From: Neoscytalidium dimidiatum
Lineage: Eukaryota; Ascomycota; Dothideomycetes; Botryosphaeriales; Botryosphaeriaceae
Direction of reading: 5' to 3'
DNA: 64,000 bases
NCBI GenBank assembly: GCA_037367355.1
Contig: CM074696.1
Span: 2,666,001 to 2,730,000, forward strand
How positions within the stretch are numbered: the stretch's first letter is position 1; every line of letters starts with the position of its first letter. A program made the translations under genes and the position numbers. Shown here piece by piece: positions 33,201-46,717 of this stretch. The notes beneath the pieces were generated by a model. The model had not been told where the DNA came from. It made no database searches and was given only the letters and a program-made list of their open reading frames with translations.

Positions 33201-36200
33201 TCCTTCCAGCAGCAACGGAGGGTGCGAAATAGAGTGTCTCAGGGCAGGTTAGACTCGCCAGGAGCTCGCGGCGCCGATCAGGTCCAGCCGGCGGGGTTTG
33301 GGCGGAAAAGGACGCAGAACGAGCAGCGAGGCCGCGATTCTAGCGGAGGGCGGCAGGCGAGTGGCGGCAGCTGGCGCCAAAGCATACGATAGGAGGCCTG
33401 GGCGCGGGAGTTGCGAAGCTGAGTCGTCTGCCGAACAGCGCCTTTCCTCTCCAATCCGGGGCTCCGGGGCCGAAGGGCCCAGGAGCGCAGGAGCCCAGCA
33501 GGCCGGAGCAGCGCTGGAAGTGCAGCGAGTAAAGGGCGACGGCGGAGCGGAGAGAGGCGGCGGCCGCGGGCGGACATGAGGGAGACCAACGGCATCCGGC
33601 ATGGCTGATGGCGCGGAGGACATGGTTGGCGAGGACGAAGGCAGATGGGAGAGGCTGAAGGAGTGGGGGGGGTGCCTGTTCCGGGGTACTTCGTATCGGA
33701 AGCCACTAGCGTGGGCGGGAGGAGGCGGGCGCGGCGCGAGCCAAGGCGGGAATCAGATCTGGCGTTGGTTCAGGCGGCAGATGAGGATGGGCGGAGAGGC
33801 TGCCGGTGCGTCAGGAGGGCTGTTTAGGTCAGGACCAGTCTGTTTTGCGCTGGGTGTGGTGGTGTGTCTCGCCGGCGTGGTGTCGGCCTCTGCGTGTCAG
33901 TGTCGGAACCGGTGCCAGAGCGACTGAATCGCCGGGGAGGAGCGGCGCGCGCGGAGGAGGGCAGACGTGCAGGCGGGCAGCCAGGCATGGTAGTACTACG
34001 TAGCGGCCAGCACAAGCAGCAGTAGCAGTAGCAGTAGCAGTAGCAGTAGCAGTAGCAGTAGCAGTAGCGGTAGCGGTAGTGGCGATAGCGCTCGAGCTCG
34101 CTCGGAAGCCTGCGACTGCCCTGCTCCGTCTTGCTGCCTGTGCCAACGCCAACGCCTGCACCTGCGCCTGCCTGCGCCTGTGCCTGTGCCACGGACTCGA
34201 TTCGACTCGACTCGACTCGACTCGACTCGACCGAATTGGATCGCGGGCTGCCGTTTCATCACCATCGCAATCTCCATCGCATCGCAAGCCAGCCAGCCTG
34301 CCTGCCAGCCAGCCAGCATCGCAAACCCTCACCTCCGGACACAGCCCTGTCCCCTGCCGCTGCCCGTTGCCCGCTGCCCGCCAGCTCGACCTGCCTGCCC
34401 TGTCTGGCCTCTTACTCACTCACTCACCTTGCTTGCAAAAAGTCCGGCGCTGGCACCGCGTCCAGTCCACAGCCCATGTACCATCCCACGGGCCTCCGCC
34501 CGCGGGTAGAGAGGCAGAGGCAGAGGCAGAGGCAGAGGCAGAGGCGCAGGCGCAGGCGCAGGCGTAGGCACCGGCACCGGCGTCGCGCTGTGTCGCCTGC
34601 GCCGCACCTCCGAGACCCAGACACAGACACAGACACAGGCACAGGCACAGGCACAGGCACAGGTACAGGGCGGCGCGCATGCCTCCACAGGTCAGAGCGT
34701 CCCTGCGTCGGCATCGGCGTCTGCGTCTGCGTCTGCGTCTTCACCACCTTGCCCACCACCCACTCACCACACCCACCCACTAACCCACTAACCCACTAAC
34801 CCACGCGCACAGAGCCGCTCCCGCATCCCCGGTGGCCATGCCGCACCGCCCAGCTCCACTCCCAAAAGGCGCTCCAGCTTCTTGCAGCCAGCCACGTCGC
34901 CCCGAATCACCGCCAGACGCCGAGTCCTGACGTCACGCCGTCGTCTCCTGCTCGGTCGCTCCATGCTCCTGGGATCTTTGGGTTTCGGCCTGCAGCGAGC
35001 CCAGCCGCGGTCGGCGTCGTGCCAGTCCGGAGGGGGAGAGCCTGCGCGGCAATTTTTGGATGGCGACACTTGTTGGCCAGGACGAGCGCGGAGTCGAGGC
35101 GGGATGAGCGCCTGTTTTACCTCGTCTCTCCTGATAGACACGTGAATTGCCACCCCGGACAAACTCGAGCCAATTTAGCTGTCGAAGCCCGCGCCCGCGA
35201 CCGCTCCAGGGTCCGCCGCCCGCCCCGAGCTTCCACCCCGCCGGGACGCCTGTCCTCCTCCAAGCCGCGCTGTGCGATGCCGTTGCGACCGACCGGCCGA
35301 CCGACCTCCCTCCCTCCCCCCCTCCCAAACCTGCCCCTGAGCAGGCCTGCCTTGGCGGACGGGGCGCCCAAGATGATGTGCAGACCCGTCCGGTCCGCCC
35401 GCCCCGTGCTCGAAAGCCGGCCCTTCCGCGCGGTAAATGCTGCCCAAGCCCGCAGCCCCAAGCGCCCGCCAGGCGACGCGGCCCGACGACCTGACTCCCG
35501 CAGCGAACGCCTGTGGTTTCTTTTTCCAGCATTCTTTGCGTCTGCAGATGGCCCTTCCTGCCGCGCTGACGTGCACGCCGCACGCCGCCCGCCGCCCGCC
35601 GACAGCTCACACATTGCACACACAGTACGCCGTCATGCCAACATCACCTCCATCAGGGGCGCCGCTCGCCCTCTCCCATCCCGAGCTCGCGGATGTATCT
35701 CCGCCCCATCCCGTCCATTGCCTCCCGCGCCGATCGCTGTCGTCTGGCAAGCCGCAGCCAGCGCAACGGTTCTCCAGCGGCCTAGCGGCGGCATCTGCCT
35801 TCTTGACAGTTTCCCTTCCATCACAGCCTGACCGGCCCTTGACGTTTCCGATCGGGGGACTGCCCTGAAGAGAGTTTACGCTGCATCCCGCCAGTCTGGT
35901 CCGCTCCGCCACCAATACGGCCTTCATAATTACGCTTTTCATGCGCCGCCAGAACCGCTGGATCGCTGATCGCAGGTCGCGCTCGTGGCCGCCGCCGCAC
36001 CGCTCCAGGCGCCAGACGCAGGCGCAACTACGGGAGGGGATTGGGGGGGGGGAGAGGGGGAAGGGGGCTCGTCTGGCGTCTGGTCACTGCGCCCCGCCGC
36101 CGCCGCCAATCGCCGGTGGGCTCCGCCGTGTCACCGCGGGCGGGACGGCCGGGCGCGGCGCGAGCTTCCGCTCCGCTGGATGGCGTGGCGGCCGGCATCC

Positions 36201-37418
36201 ACACGCAGCGAGCGGCCAGCCTCAGCCTCACGCCCTGGCCGACAGCGAAACGGGCTGTCGTAAACGCACGGCGTTTCGCATCCGTCTCAGCCCAGGCGTT
36301 AAGCGAAGTTGTGCACGCTGTGCGCGCTCTGGCAGGCGGATCTCGGCAGTGGGGTTTCCCCGCTGACACGCTGCAGGGAGCCTGGCACCCTGGCCGGTGG
36401 GCGCTGGACACTGGACGCTGGACGCTGAACGCTGGACGGTGGGCTGCGCGATAACCTCGCTCGCCCATCCCGGCCCTTGGTCCCCCCTGCGCGGCGGCAG
36501 CGGGCTGTCACCCGAACATCACCCACTGGCTGCATGTCAGCCATCGCTGCCGTCGATCGTCCCGCCCGGTCGTGTGCGTGATGGCAGCCGCCTTCGCTGC
36601 CCTGGACTCAGCGTGCGCGAAGTGCCCTCGCCTTGGTCTTCTTCACCCACCGATTCTGCACGCTAGGCTGGCACGATCCCCCCGGGTGGAGCCCCCCCCC
36701 CCCATCCCCCCCTGGGAGCGCGCGAATGCGCGTCCGCGCCGAAGAAGCAACGCCGGGTGGGCTACTGATGTAAGCCTGCAGCGTTTGCCTCCGTGCTGCG
36801 GCCCGGGCGTGATGGCGGAATGGCAGGCAGCGCTTTTCCCCGAATGCAGAGGGCGCGCGCGCGCACGCACACACCCATGCCCTGCCCATGTCCACGCCCC
36901 ATGCCCACGTCGGGCGGAAGTGCCGAGGCAAGGCGGTCAACAACGGCGCTGTGCCAGTGCTGGAGGGAAAAGAAGGTTCACGCCCCCCCTGCCGCATCCC
37001 GCACGGCTGGACGCGCGCTGGCACCTGGCAACCCGACCTACGCAAGGGAGCTGCCCGCTTCAAAAAGCGAGGCAATGCCATGCGCCCCAAGCACCCTGGC
37101 CGCGAGTCAGGCCCCGCCCGGCTGCGCGGTGGGTAAGTTTGCTGTGAGAATAAATCTGCATCCAGCGGCCTATGGCTCAGTGCGCGCAACGGAGCTGGTC
37201 GCACGGCGTGGTGTGCTCTGTCCTGCCTGCTGCGCATCGAGGATGAGCAAGAGAGCGGCTGCGCCAGATGCAAGGACAAAGTATATCTAGCCATTCTGTC
37301 CTACCGCTCCCCTCCCCAGCTACCCGTCCCTACATCAGCCATCCCGCCCCAGGCCGTTGCCGTTCCCCCATTTCCCTCCGAGTCCCTCCTTCTCCAGATA
37401 CAGTCGCGTGCCTGCGTC
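30249..37418. other. GC-rich, low-complexity region without convincing genes, about 7.2 kb
   Basis: Many open frames on both strands come from GC richness and simple repeats. None shows a domain, splice structure or balanced amino-acid use. Notable content: a (GT)n run near 31,409-31,427, hexanucleotide repeats at 34,010-34,810, a decamer-like repeat (CTGGACGCTGGACGCTGAACG) around 36,400-36,440 and C- or G-runs. A GTATATCTA near 37,280 followed by pyrimidine-rich DNA may be the core promoter and leader of the gene at 37,419. Such long flanks are common for developmental regulators in Sordariomycetes. That reading is inference. Confidence 0.5.
34013..34810. repeat. Cluster of short tandem repeats, mostly hexanucleotide
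   Basis: In sequence: (GTAGCA)n at about 34,018-34,078; (GACTC)n pentamers at about 34,196-34,232; CCAGCCAG-type repeats at about 34,285-34,318; (CTCA)n near 34,412; (GAGGCA)n passing into (GGCGCA)n at about 34,508-34,568; (ACAGAC)n passing into (ACAGGC)n at about 34,616-34,668; (GTCTGC)n at about 34,716-34,740; and three ACTAACCC units at about 34,780-34,803. Each tract is imperfect and grades into a related unit. Non-coding as far as can be seen. Confidence 0.85.
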
Positions 37419-37937
37419 ATGTCTGCCAATCCTCAACACAAGACTCCTCAAACATCGAACCACTCTCAGTCGACCCGCCCCATGGCCGCCTCGTCATCAA
37501 CAACCGGCCTGCCCACGCCTGCCGCCTCTCCTCAGACGCACTCCACCGCGTCGTCGCCTTCTCCGTCCGTGTCATCCCCGGCCACTGCCCAGCAGCCGCG
37601 CAGGATGCACAACATGTCCATTTCCAGCATCCTGTCTCCCGACGACGCCAGCGCCAGGGGCTGTCCCAACCCCCGGGAAAGAGTCGATGAGAGGCCGGCG
37701 TCCAGCATCTACCCGTCCGGCAGCCGCGGGAGCGTGGCCGAAGACCAGGCCTCCGCCCAGCCCTTCACCTGGAACGAGGACCCTCAGAAGATCGACCAGA
37801 TGCTCCGCAGCCTCAATCCGGACAGCCCTGAGTGGGTCGTCTGGAAAGACTGGGCCGACTTCCTGGCCGAGGAGAAAGAGAACCAGGCCCGCGAGCGGAG
37901 AGCAGCAGCAGCCGCCACCGCACCAGGCACCGGTTAA
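37419..37937 (+). CDS. Unrecognised Ser/Pro-rich protein with conserved-looking C-terminus, 172 aa
   Basis: Uninterrupted frame with ATG in good context (GCGTCATGT). Residues 1-62 are Ser/Thr/Pro/Gln-rich and disordered. MHNMSISSILSPDD (64-77) is a short hydrophobic-Ser motif of the kind seen in fungal regulators. 115-160 is an amphipathic, Trp-rich helical part (FTWNEDPQKIDQMLRSL, then WVVWKDWADFLAEEKE) followed by basic and Ala-rich residues. There is no signal peptide, membrane segment or zinc motif. Composition differs from the shadow frames around it and looks coding. The ordered C-terminal helix suggests a protein-interaction module, possibly a transcription cofactor, but no family is recognised. 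It stands alone between two very long intergenic regions. Confidence 0.55.
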   Translation: MSANPQHKTPQTSNHSQSTRPMAASSSTTGLPTPAASPQTHSTASSPSPSVSSPATAQQPRRMHNMSISSILSPDDASARGCPNPRERVDERPASSIYPSGSRGSVAEDQASAQPFTWNEDPQKIDQMLRSLNPDSPEWVVWKDWADFLAEEKENQARERRAAAAATAPGTG

Positions 37938-40900
37938 CGCTAAACCATCCTTCTTGATCAACAACGTGGGGCCGGTCAAAGATTAAGAGCAAGAACATCA
38001 CATGCATTGGGTTGCCGGATTTGGTTTGGGCCTTCTACTGCTGCTACTACTACTTCTGCTGGGCACGGCGCCGGAGGGCTTTGGGTTTACGTCGCATCAT
38101 CACTTCTTCACCTTCGACGCCACCTCTTCTTTCATCGTTCCCCTTTTGGACCTGAATCTTTATGTCGCTTTGGGGTTTAATTGGGCATTTCACGCACGCA
38201 TTTGGGGACACGCCTGGGGAAACAGGGTCGTGCTGGGGAACTAAAAGACGCTTTTTGGGATTGTGGCTTCTCTCTCCCTCTTCTTTTATCTTCTTATTTT
38301 TCTTGCACAAAATGTTCATAGGCATAAGGGGGGAGAGCACTTGCTGTTTCACCAGACAAATCTGTCCGGGTCGGATGGAGGTTTGGTCAAATGACGGAGA
38401 GGGAGATGGCCATCAGCATAACGTTTTGTTCATCGACATCATCAGCAACGAACACCTGGACGAATCGGCCACACGCAGCAAACACATTGTAACTCTTCTT
38501 TCAGGAAGGGTGTAGGAACGGATATTAGCATGTCTCTCCTTAGCAGCTTTTCATGAACTTGCAGCAGGGATGGTATATGTTCGCATCGCTAGACTGGCAT
38601 TCAAGGGAGAGACGGCAAGGCAGAAAAAAAATGATGAAGTCCTTTGGAGTTTTGTGCTTTAGCTCCGTCCTTTTTGAGCATTTCTTCTCACGCTGACGTT
38701 TGTCGTTCCGTTCACTGGGCACCGTTTCCCCACTATCCGTTTCATCATGGCTTCTCCCGGTGTTCGTTGAACGTCCGTCTTGGCTCTATTTTTACCTATC
38801 GTCCTGTCGATTCGGGGAGTGTCGGACCGGTTCCCACTCCCCAACCTTACTTTTTAAAAACTTGCGTTTGATGGGGCGAGAAGGGGTGCGCGTGGTCCCA
38901 TGGAACCGCCGCGGCGGGTCGAATCCCACGAAAAAAAAAAAAAAATTCGTGGAAAGCCTGTGTGTCTTCTGCGTCTCTTCCTTTGACGTGTTAATCGCTT
39001 GCCTACCCGTTTCCCCGCCGAACACTTGCTCACTGCACGCGTGCACACGCCCTCTCTTCCCCACCCATTCCACTATCTGTCGTGGGGAGCGGGGGCTTGC
39101 ATTTCGAGCAGGTTCTAGCCTGTGGGTACTGGGTCTGGCTCGGGCACGCTCTATTCTTCTTCATCACCCCCAACGTTACCACGCCCCTGGTAACTAAGGG
39201 GGCGGGTGGACATGAAGGGCGAAGCGGAGGGAGAATAACGGAAGGACCAGATCGATGGAAGCAAAGCTGAGCAAGTAGTCCCGGTACCCAGGTACCCGTC
39301 TACGACGTTGCGACAATTAATTTTTTTTTTCACGAGCGCACATACCCAGTTATACTACGGCGGTGAACTGCTGCCCCATGCATCTCCATCATCAATCATC
39401 GTCGGGTAGGGCCGCTCGCACTCTCCCTCCCGCACCCCCGACCCGACCCGACCCGACGACATCCGCGCCTTGGGGCTAAAGTGATGGGGAATGATTTACA
39501 TGGCCAACGTGCTTACGGGACTCGGGCGAACGCCTCATCCGCAACGCCTCACCCACACTTTTGTCCAACGTCCTTACACTGCCTTACGTCTTAGCAGCCC
39601 CCTTGAACCCACACCATTAAGGCACAGCTGGCTGGCTGGTTGTGTGGCTGCAATGCAACAGGAAAGAAAAAAAAAAACACTAAACCCACGGCCCGCTCCC
39701 TCCCTTCCCTTACTGACGCACTGCACTCCAATGACTCGACATAACACCACCTTCACACACCCCGCAGCTTGGTACATACGTACATACACACGACGGGAAC
39801 GTGGTCCACTCTCTCGCCTCTCTATTTTTTTCCTTGTCTTGCCCTTCCATTGCTGCAGGGCACAAAGAGTCTAGACCGTTTCTGTCCCCCCTTTTATTTT
39901 TTTTTTCCCTGACTGGTGTCGTGTGCTCTCTTGCCTCCTACTCTTCACCGGTCCCGAAAACTTTTTTTACATTTGAGACAAAAAAAAAAAAAGAGGACCA
40001 CAGAGGATCCGCGCGGAATGCCGTTCCGCGGTGTCCATGACTCTCCGTCCCTCCTTCACTCTCTCCCTCCTGCTGATCCGCCGTATCTTATAGGTGAACT
40101 GTCATTTATTCTTTTCTGCCGCGTGGCGTGAATGTATGCCTATGCTTATACTGACGCTTGTTCTTCTTCATCTCCTGTTTCATGTTTCACCCTGCGGCTT
40201 CTGGGCGCCGTTTGCGACTGGCCTCTGCGCGGGTATACTCCGTGCCGTGGGGGTGAGAGGGTCCCGCCCCGCGGGTAGTGGGTACCCAACGTGTTTCTGT
40301 GTGTAGCTCATATAGTTCTAGACTTGTGGCTGCTGGGCGTGTAGACAGGGCGGTCGGTTCGCTGGCACACCGGGAAAAGGGGATAGAGGACGTGATAATG
40401 GTACGATCGTGATGGTTACGAGGTTTTTATTTTTTTTTCTCTCTCCCGCCGAAGACGCGGAGGAAGGGGACGCTCTCTGTGGAGAGGTTTCAAACATGGG
40501 GTTTCTCAAGCATAGCCGTGATATCTGCCGGCCTTAACGTCAGCTTCAAAGCCCCAAATGCAAAGCGTGAACTGCACGTTTCCACACACCGATTCGCGGC
40601 GATGTGTTTTTCCTTGGTGGAGATGGTCGTTGGGCCGGTGTTGTGCCAATGTTCTGGATCATCAGTCAGCGCGGAGGAGGAGTCAGCTCCGACGCAGTGA
40701 GAGACAGAGCTTTACGAGCCCTACTACCAGCAACACCGTCACCGACGCACGTCAACATATGGCTGCTTCATCGTCGTATCCTCTTTTTTCCAGTTAAGTT
40801 CCTTTTTTTTTTTTTTTCCCCTTCCTCTAAATCCTGCCGCCTAATGCTATATTGTATGCAGACATCGAGTCAGCACCAGCGCCGCCCTACAAGCAATTCT

Positions 40901-43900
40901 CCGCGGAAGCACCGCCGCGGCCGCCCTGCCCGCAGCTGCGCGCCCCGTAGGGCTCAGACATGGGGGAGGGGTACGTTTCGGCGATCCGCCTGTGCTGGGA
41001 GCGGCAGCGACCGCGGCGCTGCCGGTGGATCTTCCGAGAGTCCGTCTGTCGGGTTTCGACGCAAGAAAGCACGCCTGTTTGCGGCATTTCCATGATTTTC
41101 TGAGCCTTCCTTTTTTTTGCTTTTCGCTTACAGCTGTGACTGTGCAGTAGCTAAGGGTTCTTTTTTGGTACGGTTGGACAAGAAAAAAGGGTTTACGAGC
41201 CTCCGGCCGCTGCGATTGGGTGGGTGCGGAAAGGGGGTGTGGGAAGAGGCGAGAAGCGACGATTGTGGAAGCTGAGCGAAGCGTGCCTGTGCGTGTCCGC
41301 ATTGGCCGGTCAGAGACGTGAAGTCCTTTGGGCTTTGGAAGCCAAATGAATGAGCTGGTCGATGCCGGCGGCAGAGAGGCAAGGTTCGAGATCTTTGGAC
41401 AGATCGACCGCCGAGCAAGCAAGCGCGTCGTCGAGAATTGTTGGGCTAGGAGTGGATGCAGGGGCAGTACGTGAACAGGGTGCTCTCCATCGCATGCCCC
41501 GTATCTATTGCATGCACGATTGGGAAAAGGGATGGTTGTTAGATCGGATCTTTCGCCGAGAAGAAGACGGCTGGGAAGCTCGTGGAGGGGTTTGATTGGC
41601 GGGAGATGGCGTATGTTAGTTTTACCCTTGTCTTGGGCAAATGAAATGAGATCTATCTTACTGCAATGAGGAGCATGGATGGAAACGGGATATACGTGGT
41701 AGACAGCTGGGGACGCGGACATCTTTGCCGTCGACTAAGATGCGGCAAAAGGGGAGGTTAGCTGAGGTCCAGCCGCAGTCCATCCAGCCGCAGCTCAATG
41801 TGCGGTAGGCCGTGCATGAGCTGAAGCAAAAGCATAGCCTTGGAAACGTTTCGCCCCTTCGTAAGTACGTACGTATGGTCGATCCGTCCCGAGTGAAAAA
41901 GGGCCTCCTGGGCGCTAAGTGGACGAGGAGGAAATTGATATGTCTCTGCACGGCCAATCGAAAGCCTGTTTCTCGACCAACTAACAGCAGTAACACAACC
42001 AAGAGCTTCTTCTTTTGGCTCTTTCCATGCTCGACCACATCCCCGGTTTGAGAAGGTGAGATGCGCAATATGAGCAAGGGTGTGAGATTCCGTCAACTTT
42101 TAAGACGCAGCCTGGGTAGTGCTTGTGCAACATCGAGGTTCACGAATGTGGGCATCGTGACTCTTACCCCTAGGAGATGCGGCGGCAATTTTGGCCAAAG
42201 CAGGGAGATCTTTCTTGCCCTCTCTCCCGCTTTGGCTACGACGGTGGCGTTGGCAGCTCGCTCTAACAACCGTTGACGGTCTGGGCCGTATGTCATGCCA
42301 TGTACAGTGTCCTGCGCTAGCACGCTAAGGCGGTCACGACCGCTGGACAGCGAAGTGCGGATAATTGCCGACCAGAGGCCTGGGCTTTCTTCCCTCCGTA
42401 GCGCGTCGTCCGGTTGCACGCGGTTGCAGACCGATTCTTTCTCCTGCCAGTGCCAACAGTTCCCGAGCCCGGACGCCGGACGCGCTCCGCATTCTCGCCG
42501 CTCGTCTCCTTGTCTTCCTTTCTCATCTCGTTTGCCGGAAGTGTCATCGAAACGGCCTCTCGCATGCCCCTCAGACCGGAATGTGCCGCCGCCGTCGCCG
42601 CCTCCACCTCCGCCTTCGCCTCCGCCGCCAGCTCATATGCACGTACTTACGCGCGCACGCACAATCGATCGGTGGATGCGCGGTGTGGGTACAGGAGCGG
42701 CACGCGGCAGGGCTGACCCCAGGTCCGCGGCTACCAACGGAGCCTTCGTTGGCTGGTGCCAGCGGTGGAGCTGCAAATGCGTCAAAGCGGCATGCCTGAG
42801 AGGGGTGTGAGAAAAAGGGGGGCCTTCTGGTGGCTTCGGCGTCCCGGAACGGGGGGCGGCGAAATGGCGACGGGGAGGGAGCGGATCGGGGCGATGCGCG
42901 CGCTATCCCTTGGACTGCGGGATTCGCGGTCTGCCGATGCCACATATGGACACGACCGTCGCACGCGAGACAGGGTTCTGGGTTGGTGTGGCCCGCGGGC
43001 AGTCTGTCGCCTGTGGATCTTCGTGCTTGAGCTGGAATGGGCTGCGCTCTGCGACAAGTTGGGGCAGTGAGAGCGTTTGCATATCGCATCTGGATGAGAT
43101 ACTGTTGGCCCAAATTAGAGCGGGCCGTGCATGGCAACGGATATCTGGTGGAGATGAGCCAACAGGCCATGATATGGACCGATTGGATATCAGTTTCGCG
43201 ATTGCTGTTACCGATGCTCGCCGCCACTGTGTTGGTGGCGACGTGGCCTTGGATTCCAAAAACTTGATTGTAAGCCACGACGATCTTCGAGAATGGTGAC
43301 AACTAGCATGTCGAGAATGAACGACAGGAGATAACAGGGAGTACAGACTTTGCTCGAGGATATGTGTCGCTTGTCACAAGTGTTCTCTTGGTCTGGTGTT
43401 GTGGTGGAAAGGCAAGGAGTTTACCCACGAGCAGGCTACTTCAGCCTCGCTACATGTTACTAACGCGACTGCATGTGCCCGGATTATCAGAGGAAAGCTT
43501 GGCGAGGTGGGATTAAAGATGACGCCAAGAGATGCAACAGATGCCCTTCCTCATCGCCCGGGGTTTCTAGCGAACGATATCGATTCGGAGATATGAGAAG
43601 CATCGTATCTCCATAAAAGTGGAGCTCTTTCAGATTCTTCTCCACAAGAAACGAGCCGGCAGCATACAACGGACATCCCGTGGGGCATTTGAAAGTCTCG
43701 AATGCGTTCTACATTCTATCGAACTCGAATCGGCCACACCTTAGCGGTTGGCAGGTTTTGATACACGATTCAGTGGCTAGCATGGCCGCCGGAAGTAGAT
43801 ACTTGTCAGACCACCGTCTTGGCTGGAAGCCGTTGAAGATCCTCTGTAATTACAGGCTCGATGACTCGCAAGCGCGTTAACCAAGCCGGGATCCCATAGC

Positions 43901-46717
43901 TACCAGCGGCGGGTGGATCTGCCGCTGTGCCAGGGCCGGAGCAAAGGCGTGATGACGCGCGTGGTTTCGCGATCTGTGACTGATTGATGGGCCGACGGCC
44001 GCCATCCAAGGTCGGACGTCCGATGCCCAAGGTAGGCCGGCCGACTGGCCTGTTGTTTCCTGGCCCTCCGAGGAGCACCCAGCCAATTATCAGCTTCAAC
44101 AACAGTCGGAATTGTGCATCTTCCTCCCTCTTCCTCCGAGCTCTTTCGCCTATTCGTCAACCGAGGAGGTCACACACGCCATGCCGAGACGGCCGACGCC
44201 ATCAACGGAGCAGCCAACAACGGACGAGAGAACGCGGCCTTGAAGCCGGAGAAGAACGTTCCTTGTTTGGCGTCACAGAATGGCCATCTCATGCGGCGAC
44301 TTTTGCATGGGGTACGTGCGTTTCCTGCTGCAAGTCGAGACCCTGGAGGCGATTGACCTGCGAACTCGCGATCGATCTGCACCCGCCTCAAATCTGCCAC
44401 CCGGAGGGCAAGCCAGTCCCCCATCATGCGCCCCTCAAAGGCCCAAGCTTCAGCGCCCTGCTCCCCTCGCTCCTCTTCCCCTAATCGGAACTTGTTCCTC
44501 GGCGTGCTCTCTGCCGAAGAACGCCTACTCGATTGGTCGTAGGGCGACGGGGGGAAGTGCGGAAAGGGCGGTGATCGTGGAATTATACCGCATTGCGTTA
44601 AGGCCGGGGAGGGGAGCTGAGACCCATGCGCCGTGCCAATGGAATACGTGCTGCGATCACTTCCCTTTGCTACTGCCAGACTCAGACAGTGCTTTCGCTC
44701 ACCGTAGGAGCAGCTACGTGTCTTCGTTAGCGTGAAGATAACAACGCAGGGAGGATAAATGTGCAGTGTTGGTGATCTGCCCAACGTAATACTCCGCTGC
44801 AAAAGAGCAAGCATAACAGGGCCGAGGGAGAGGACGAACTGCCGGGGCCTCATCAGGCCACAAGTACATACAAAATGGGGACTGGGGATGCAGCAGGCGT
44901 GCAGGCAGCGAGAACGAGGCGGACAAGTATGAGGCCGGACCCACGAAGCGGGCCCTCAGTCCCTCACATCCCCTGCAGTAAGATCGCCGCTTCTGGTCTG
45001 CGTGTACAAGACCACCTCGAGCACAAAGGTCAAAAGGGGTGAGGCGTGGCGCGCGGTGGAGCTACAACCTCTGAGCAAAGCAAAAGCAGCGGACGGTTAA
45101 GCGGGCCGCGATGAGGTGACACGGCAGAGTTGGGCAGACTGGCGGCGGTTGCGCGTCGTCCCAAGAATAAATTCTCGATGTGGGAGATACGTCTCGACCG
45201 GCCACAGCTGTCGGTGACACGGCAGAAGCAGTCAGTTAAACTTTGGCGGCTCCTCCAGTCACAATGCTATGTGGGAGGGCGGAACAGAAGCGTGTGATTA
45301 TGATGCAAGATGCGGGCGCACTGCAGATTCGGCTGGACGAATGGTTTGCTGATCCTTCTGCGCTTCGGCGTTCATGCGTACTTGCTTTTTTCCCTCACCC
45401 TTTTCTGTTTTTTATTTTTCTGTTTGCTTTTTCCTTGAGGACAGGGCAGGATGACCTAAGCACTTCAAAGTGGATACGCTGATTGGCGCGGCCCCGTGAC
45501 GGGGCCACCTCTGGTTTGATCTGCACGGCCGAAAAGGGTGGATGTCGTGCCGACAGCCTGCTAGGCGGGATACGGCACCCTTCCGGTGAGTTGCCCGTCG
45601 CCAGACGGTGCAGGGACGCAGAGCCGGATTGGTCGATCTGGAACAGCGAAGTGACGGCGCAGCTGATGATCCTCGTCAACCCTGTTTCGCGACGATTCAC
45701 TTTCCCCCCTTGTTCCTTCTGTTTTCCTGCAGGAGACACTTCGACATTCGCACGGACTCGTTTGACACACAGACCGGGACGGGCACGAGACTGGACGTCA
45801 AACGTCTGCTCAACAATGCCGTATCAATCGACCCGGATATTGCGGCTTTCCAACATCTCAGTCGTCACCGTTTTTGGATTCCCATGATGGATTCACGCGG
45901 CAATGCTCAGCGGCAGCACAGGACCGCAAATTTAATGAAGGGTTCCACTCATCCAACGCGAAAGAGGACTCCACAGCGATGGTTTCATCAGCCTGCGGGG
46001 ATTTCTGCAGTCGAGAGTAAAAGACCACGCACAAAGCACGCACTACACTGGAGAGGGAAGCGGAAATGCGGAGGAAGGAAGTATTGGTGTCCACAATTAT
46101 TTCCCTTTTTATTTCCTCTTGCTCCTCCTATGCGCCTGCTGGTCTACCACTGGATGAAGGAAGACAGTATCCAGAAGAGGGAAGGGGAGTGCCGGGAAAT
46201 GCAGACTGTGCCGCTTCCTGCACGTGATACGCTCCACTTTCGTATCAGTGAGGCGAGAAGAGCGCGGGCATTCCTAGGGTCCTTGAAAGGGCGGGCGGGG
46301 AAAGAACGACCGAGAGGGCGAAGGGCATTGCGGGCATCAAGCGAGTCCTGCTTGCAAGCTGGCTGCCCGGCACCATATCCGTCATCTTCTCATCACCACC
46401 TCTCCTCCCTTCCCGCCTCCTGCTGTCCTTCCCCTATACTCCTTCATCTGCATGGCATTAACTCACTCCTGCCCATCCAGCGTTGGCCGCGTCACTGGAT
46501 GCCGAGACAGCCAACAGCATCCGCACGATCCGGGAAGGGGGAGGGCATCCACCTTGCCGCTGCTTGCTGCGGCGCGGTCGTCTTTGTGAAAGTCGACAGG
46601 TCACATATGGCCAGGCTCGGGTCACCGTTTTTATGCACGGCCAGGAGGTTCATCCCATCGGCTCACCGGCAAATCCTTCGCATCACCCGCCCTCTGATCA
46701 TCATCAAACCGTCTGGA
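37938..46717. other. Gene-free region, about 8.8 kb
   Basis: Non-coding DNA with many A/T homopolymers (for example 38,930-38,944, 39,319-39,330, 39,667-39,676, 39,978-39,991, 40,804-40,818) and a CCCGA pentamer repeat near 39,437-39,462. The first few hundred bases are probably the 3' UTR of the 172-aa gene. Open frames up to 381 codons (45,608-46,753) exist, but none shows a domain or plausible protein composition. No tRNA or LTR found. Confidence 0.5.

Noticed and set aside
34780..34803. ACTAACCC repeats resembling fungal telomere sequence (TAACCC)n
   Set aside because: Only three 8-bp units, with an extra AC in each, inside a patch of other simple repeats and far from any sequence end. 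An interstitial simple repeat is the better reading.
38880..38935. GGGTCGAATCCCAC resembling a tRNA T arm
   Set aside because: No acceptor or anticodon stem can be paired around it; followed only by an A-run.
42571..43302. 243-codon minus frame and overlapping 129-codon plus frame
   Set aside because: Neither shows a domain, splice support or balanced composition. Both occur in a GC-rich stretch and contradict each other.
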